Source: Gammaproteobacteria bacterium
GTDB lineage: Bacteria; Pseudomonadota; Gammaproteobacteria; Xanthomonadales; Xanthomonadaceae
DNA length: 9,682 nucleotides
Assembly (NCBI GenBank): GCA_030431185.1
Contig: JAUIJO010000115.1
Location: forward strand, 1-9,682
Reading direction: 5' to 3'
Shown piece by piece: positions 7,329 through 9,682 of this stretch. Every line of letters starts with the position of its first letter. Position 1 is the first letter of the stretch. Made by a program: the position numbers and the translations under genes. The notes beneath the pieces were generated by a model, which was given only the letters and a program-made list of their open reading frames with translations, was not told where the DNA came from and did not search any database.

Positions 7329-7422
7329 TTTTGATCATCGCGTGCAGCGCCCTCGTGGCGCTGTTCGCACGTTTGTCTCCCGTCCGGCGGCCCGCGGTCG
7401 CTCCCGAACCGGATGCCGTTCG

Positions 7423-8034
7423 ATGACCGAAGACCGCGCCAGCCAGCGCCGCGAACTGCGTGGAACCCTGCGCCAGCACAGGCGGGCGGTCCCCGCGCCG
7501 ATTCGCATGGCCGCCGCCGAACGGCTTGCAGACCGCCTCCTCGCACTTCCATTCGCGCCCGGCTCCGGCCCGGTCGCCGGCTACTGGAGCAGCGACGGTG
7601 AGATCGCATTGCACGCCTGGCAGCTCCGCCTGCCCGCCGACTGCACCTACTGCCTGCCCGTGCTCGGCCAGGGCCATCGCCTGCATTTCGCACCTTGGCG
7701 GCCGGGCGCGGCGCTGGTCCACAACCGGTTCGGCATCCCCGAGCCCGACGTCGACGCGGCCGCACTGCTCGAACCCGAGGCCATGGCCCTGGTCGTGATG
7801 CCCCTGGTGGGCTTCGACCTGGGCGGACGGCGACTCGGCATGGGCGGAGGTTGGTACGATCGCAACTTCGCGTTCCGCCTGCGGGCGGCTGCCCCCCCGT
7901 GGCTGGTCGGCGCCGCGTTCGATCTCCAGCAGGTCGATCGCCTCGATGCCGCCGACTGGGACGTGCCGCTCGATGCGGTATGCACTGAGTCCGCGCTCCA
8001 CGATTTCCGTTCCACTGCCGAGAGCCCTGCATGA
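7423..8034 (+). CDS. ygfA: 5-formyltetrahydrofolate cyclo-ligase
   Basis: A 203-residue cytosolic enzyme (EC 6.3.3.2) that uses ATP to convert 5-formyl-THF into 5,10-methenyl-THF, returning stored folate to one-carbon metabolism. The N-terminal basic helix is RASQRRELRGTLRQHRRAV (5-23). RFGIPEP is at 102-108, and the nucleotide/folate-binding signature VGFDLGGRRLGMGGGWYDR at 129-147, with Trp where many relatives have Tyr or Phe. Length fits the family (about 180-210). The ATG at 7423 is chosen because the family N-terminus starts right after it; the frame stays open upstream into the 6S region, but that part is Arg-rich and not conserved. The ribosome site is weak (GGA at 7411-7413). It lies 94 bases after 6S RNA, the family-wide pairing, which in E. 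coli is co-transcribed. Its stop overlaps the start of the next gene. Confidence 0.95.
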   Translation: MTEDRASQRRELRGTLRQHRRAVPAPIRMAAAERLADRLLALPFAPGSGPVAGYWSSDGEIALHAWQLRLPADCTYCLPVLGQGHRLHFAPWRPGAALVHNRFGIPEPDVDAAALLEPEAMALVVMPLVGFDLGGRRLGMGGGWYDRNFAFRLRAAAPPWLVGAAFDLQQVDRLDAADWDVPLDAVCTESALHDFRSTAESPA

Positions 8035-8501
8035 GTCAACGACGCCGCTACTGGCTGATGAAGTCGGAACCCGACGCCTTTTCCATCGACGACCTCGAGC
8101 GCGTGGGCACCGAGCCCTGGAACGGGGTACGCAACTACCAGGCACGCAACTTCATGCGCGACGGCATGAAGGTCGGCGATGGCATCCTGTTCTATCACTC
8201 CAACTGCGCCACGCCGGGCATCGTCGGCATTGCCACGGTCGCAAGCGAGGCCTATCCGGACGAAACGCAGTTCGACCGCAAGTCGGATTACTACGATCCC
8301 AAGAGCTCGCGGGAGGAGCCCCGCTGGCAGCTGGTCGACGTCGCTTTCGAGCGCAAGCTCGAACGGACGATCTCCCTGGAGGAGATCAAGCAACATGCCG
8401 AGGCCCTGGGCGAGGAGTTCGCCCTCATACGCCGCGGCAACCGCCTGTCGGTGTTCCCCGTGAGCGCCGCCCAGTGGAAGTACCTGCTCGCCCTCGAATG
8501 A
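8031..8501 (+). CDS. EVE-domain protein
   Basis: A 156-residue single-domain protein of the EVE family (PUA-like fold; human relative THYN1). Conserved pieces are YWLMKSEPDAFSIDDL (7-22), WNGVRNYQARNFMRDGMKVGD (30-50), LFYHSNC (53-59), GIVGIATVASEAYPDETQFD (63-82), RWQLVDVAFERKL (98-110) and RRGNRLSVFPVSAAQW (134-149), covering the whole length. EVE domains bind modified bases; some recognise 5-methylcytosine or 5-hydroxymethylcytosine in DNA when fused to restriction enzymes, while the role of stand-alone bacterial EVE proteins is not settled, with RNA-modification links proposed. Here it is not near any restriction or modification gene. The ATG overlaps the ygfA stop (ATGA), so translation is probably coupled. 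Family assignment is firm; function is open. Confidence 0.93.
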   Translation: MSQRRRYWLMKSEPDAFSIDDLERVGTEPWNGVRNYQARNFMRDGMKVGDGILFYHSNCATPGIVGIATVASEAYPDETQFDRKSDYYDPKSSREEPRWQLVDVAFERKLERTISLEEIKQHAEALGEEFALIRRGNRLSVFPVSAAQWKYLLALE

Positions 8502-8544
8502 CGCCAGGCAAGGCCCCGGCGCCCCACCCTTTCTGGAAGCACAC

Positions 8545-9192
8545 ATGTCTGAAACAAAGCGCCTGGCCGGCGAGAAAGCCATCGAGTACGTCGAGGACGG
8601 CATGATCGTCGGTGTAGGGACGGGCTCCACCGTGGCCTACTTCATCGATGCCCTGGCCGGCATCAAGGACAAGATCAAGGGGGCGGTCTCCAGCTCCGAG
8701 CAGAGCACGGAGCGCCTGCGCAGCCATGGGATCGAGGTACTCGACCTCAATGCCACCGGCCCCCTGTCGCTGTACGTGGACGGGGCCGACGAATGCGACC
8801 CGCACAAGCGCCTGATCAAGGGCGGCGGCGCGGCGCTGACCCGTGAAAAGATCATTGCCGAAGCGAGCGAGACGTTCGTGTGCATCATCGACCCCAGCAA
8901 ACAGGTCGACGTGCTGGGCAGGTTCCCGCTGCCTGTCGAAGTGATCCCGATGGCGCGCAGCCTGGTGGCACGCAAGATCCTCGCCCTGAGCGGCGGCCAA
9001 CCCGTGTGGCGGGAAGGGGTGGTCACCGACAACGGCAACCTCGTGCTCGACATCCACAACCTGTCGATCACCGACCCGGTGGCCCTGGAGTCGACCCTGA
9101 ACCAGATCCCCGGCGTGGTGAGCGTGGGCCTGTTCGCGCGCCGGGGCGCCGACGTGGTGATCGTCGGGGGCGAGCCCCCCACCCTGCTCTGA
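8545..9192 (+). CDS. rpiA: Ribose-5-phosphate isomerase A
   Basis: A 215-residue cytosolic enzyme (EC 5.3.1.6) interconverting ribose 5-phosphate and ribulose 5-phosphate in the non-oxidative pentose phosphate pathway. Phosphate-binding GVGTGSTV (23-30), VDGADE (78-83), IKGGGAALTREK (91-102) and the metal-independent active-site residues are intact: D79, D82, K92 and E101 (the catalytic base, E103 in E. coli). IIDPSK (114-119) and the C-terminal GVVSVGLFARRGADVVIVG are typical. Length fits the family (about 219). The ATG at 8545 has GGAAG at 8535-8539 with 5-base spacing. It lies 43 bases after the EVE gene without a terminator or clear promoter between them, so it is the last gene of the 6S RNA-ygfA-EVE-rpiA unit, which ends at the terminator 30 bases on. 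Confidence 0.98.
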   Translation: MSETKRLAGEKAIEYVEDGMIVGVGTGSTVAYFIDALAGIKDKIKGAVSSSEQSTERLRSHGIEVLDLNATGPLSLYVDGADECDPHKRLIKGGGAALTREKIIAEASETFVCIIDPSKQVDVLGRFPLPVEVIPMARSLVARKILALSGGQPVWREGVVTDNGNLVLDIHNLSITDPVALESTLNQIPGVVSVGLFARRGADVVIVGGEPPTLL

Positions 9193-9222
9193 CCGCAGCG
9201 AGCGACATTCCCAGCCGACAAG

Positions 9223-9246
9223 ACCCCGGCGCAAGCCGGGGTTTTC
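9223..9246 (+). terminator. Intrinsic terminator of rpiA
   Basis: Perfect GC stem CCCCGGC (9224-9230) and GCCGGGG (9235-9241) closed by a GCAA tetraloop, extended by one A-T pair and followed by TTTT (9242-9245). It starts 31 bases after the rpiA stop codon and ends the plus-strand gene group. Confidence 0.95.
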
Positions 9247-9270
9247 TGTTGCCCTTCGTCAGCGGAAGGT

Positions 9271-9341
9271 TGGTGATGGGTGATGGGTGATGGGTGATGG
9301 GTGATGGGTGATGGGTGATGGGGTGATTGGTGAAGCGTGAA
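9271..9341 (+). repeat. Heptamer tandem repeat, unit GGGTGAT
   Basis: One TGGTGAT (9271-9277), six perfect GGGTGAT units in a row (9278-9319), one extra G, a seventh perfect unit (9321-9327), then degenerate TGGTGAA and GCGTGAA in the same 7-base rhythm. Such 7-base arrays are, as I recall, common between genes in Lysobacter, Stenotrophomonas and relatives; their role is unknown. Confidence 0.97.
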
Positions 9342-9343
9342 GA

Positions 9344-9392
9344 GGGGATCGGGGATCGGGGATCGGGGATCGGGGATCGGGGATCGGGGATC
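9344..9392 (+). repeat. Heptamer tandem repeat, unit GGGGATC
   Basis: Seven perfect copies of GGGGATC, 49 bases, starting two bases after the last degenerate unit of the preceding GGGTGAT array. Each unit contains one GATC, giving seven such sites at exact 7-base spacing. Perfect unit identity suggests recent expansion. Confidence 0.97.
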
Positions 9393-9435
9393 GTTGTGCG
9401 GGGGCTGCGACATGGGCGGTGCCGCGCTTGCCGTC

Positions 9436-9455
9436 ATTCCAGCGGACGCTGGAAT
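9436..9455. repeat. 20-bp perfect palindrome, dRS3/REP-like
   Basis: ATTCCAGCGGACGCTGGAAT: 9-base arms around a 2-base centre (GA), flanked by GTC and CCAGC. It closely resembles the widespread extragenic family reading GTCATTCCCGC...GCGGGAATCCAG, and the Neisseria dRS3 pattern ATTCCC-N8-GGGAAT apart from the innermost base of each arm. Probably a dispersed repeat copy; copy number cannot be seen here. Confidence 0.7.
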
Positions 9456-9559
9456 CCAGCCTTTGGGCTGCGACGGGTGATGGCGGTTTCGCGATCGGCT
9501 GGAGGCGACCAGCGGCCCGCGAACCGTCCAGGATCAGATCACGAATCCCCCCTACGGAT

Positions 9560-9622
9560 CACCGTTCACGAATTACCCACCACGAATCACCAATCACGAC
9601 TCACCAATCACGACTCACCAAA
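9560..9622 (-). repeat. Inverted heptamer tract, units CACGAAT / CACCAAT / CACGACT
   Basis: Nine 7-base units in constant phase: CACCGTT, CACGAAT, TACCCAC, CACGAAT, CACCAAT, CACGACT, CACCAAT, CACGACT, CACCAAA. The last six alternate, forming a 14-base higher-order unit. A further CACGAAT lies at 9540-9546. Read on the minus strand these are TGGTGAT/TCGTGAT-type units, the same family as the array at 9271, in opposite orientation. The final unit overlaps the T-tract of the minus-strand terminator. Confidence 0.85.
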
Positions 9623-9655
9623 AAGAAGAAGGCCGCTCCTTTCGGGAGCGGCCTT
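9620..9655 (-). terminator. Intrinsic terminator for a minus-strand gene beyond the right edge
   Basis: A perfect 11-bp stem, AAGGCCGCTCC (9629-9639) and GGAGCGGCCTT (9645-9655), with a 5-base loop. On the minus strand it is followed by CTTCTTTTT (9628-9620); on the plus strand no T-run follows. It therefore points to a convergent gene ending just to the right of the window. Confidence 0.88.
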
Positions 9656-9682
9656 CGGTGTAAATGTTCAGCGATGTCCTAC

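Larger units (their letters stand above)
9248..9682. other. Gene-free repeat-rich region between two convergent terminators
   Basis: 435 bases without a credible gene. It holds a two-part heptamer tract (9271-9392), a 20-bp palindrome (9436-9455), a second, inverted heptamer tract (9560-9622) and a minus-strand terminator (9620-9655). The remaining 9456-9539 shows nothing recognisable. Open frames across the tandem repeats give Pro-Ser-Ile-rich periodic peptides and are artefacts. In the last 27 bases, read on the minus strand, a TGA occurs (9666-9668) that could end the neighbouring gene, but too little is visible to tell. Confidence 0.75.

Noticed and set aside
7184..7426. An 80-codon plus-strand frame with a short hydrophobic stretch
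   Set aside because: It lies over the 3' half of 6S RNA; the hydrophobic stretch comes from the region after the closing stem and there is no ribosome site.
9271..9392. Tandem repeats considered as a CRISPR array or origin iterons
   Set aside because: Units are 7 bases and directly adjacent, with no spacers; no cas or replication gene is nearby.
8637..9437. A minus-strand frame with periodic PRSPIPD and PITHH peptide
   Set aside because: It is the translation of the heptamer tandem repeats and the antisense of rpiA; such peptides are a known annotation artefact of these repeats.

Overview
The window is high-GC proteobacterial DNA that best fits the Xanthomonadaceae/Lysobacteraceae (Lysobacter, Luteimonas or Stenotrophomonas-like). 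This is inferred from three things: the conserved gammaproteobacterial order pepP - ygfB / zapB-like - zapA - 6S RNA - ygfA - rpiA; an EVE-domain gene between ygfA and rpiA; and heptanucleotide intergenic repeats of a kind I associate with this family. No phage, plasmid, transposase or CRISPR sequence was seen.

Layout. Positions 1-1422 (minus strand): the N-terminal 262 codons of pepP (cut by the window edge) preceded by ygfB. Positions 1423-1555: a divergent promoter region. Positions 1556-6196 (plus): one very large gene for a membrane-bound receptor with a signal peptide, 14 periplasmic propeller blades, a Y_Y_Y domain, one transmembrane helix, two PAS domains, GGDEF and EAL. Positions 6242-7019: two small cell-division-type genes, a coiled-coil TIGR02449/ZapB-like protein and zapA. 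Positions 7131-7328: 6S RNA with its own -10 element. Positions 7423-9192: ygfA, an EVE-domain gene and rpiA, closely packed and probably co-transcribed with 6S RNA, ending at a strong intrinsic terminator. Positions 9248-9682: no gene, but a cluster of heptamer tandem repeats, a 20-bp perfect palindrome, and a terminator facing the other way for a gene that lies beyond the right edge.

The conserved genes are housekeeping: peptide turnover (PepP), Z-ring stabilisation (ZapA and the ZapB-like protein), RNA polymerase control in stationary phase (6S RNA), folate recycling (YgfA) and the pentose phosphate pathway (RpiA). The c-di-GMP receptor is the least expected resident: it sits between ygfB and the zapB-like gene, which are normally close neighbours, and its ligand is unknown. 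I see no clearly new multi-gene system. The points most worth following up are the receptor, a predicted leaderless promoter for the zapB-like gene, and the repeat cluster after rpiA.
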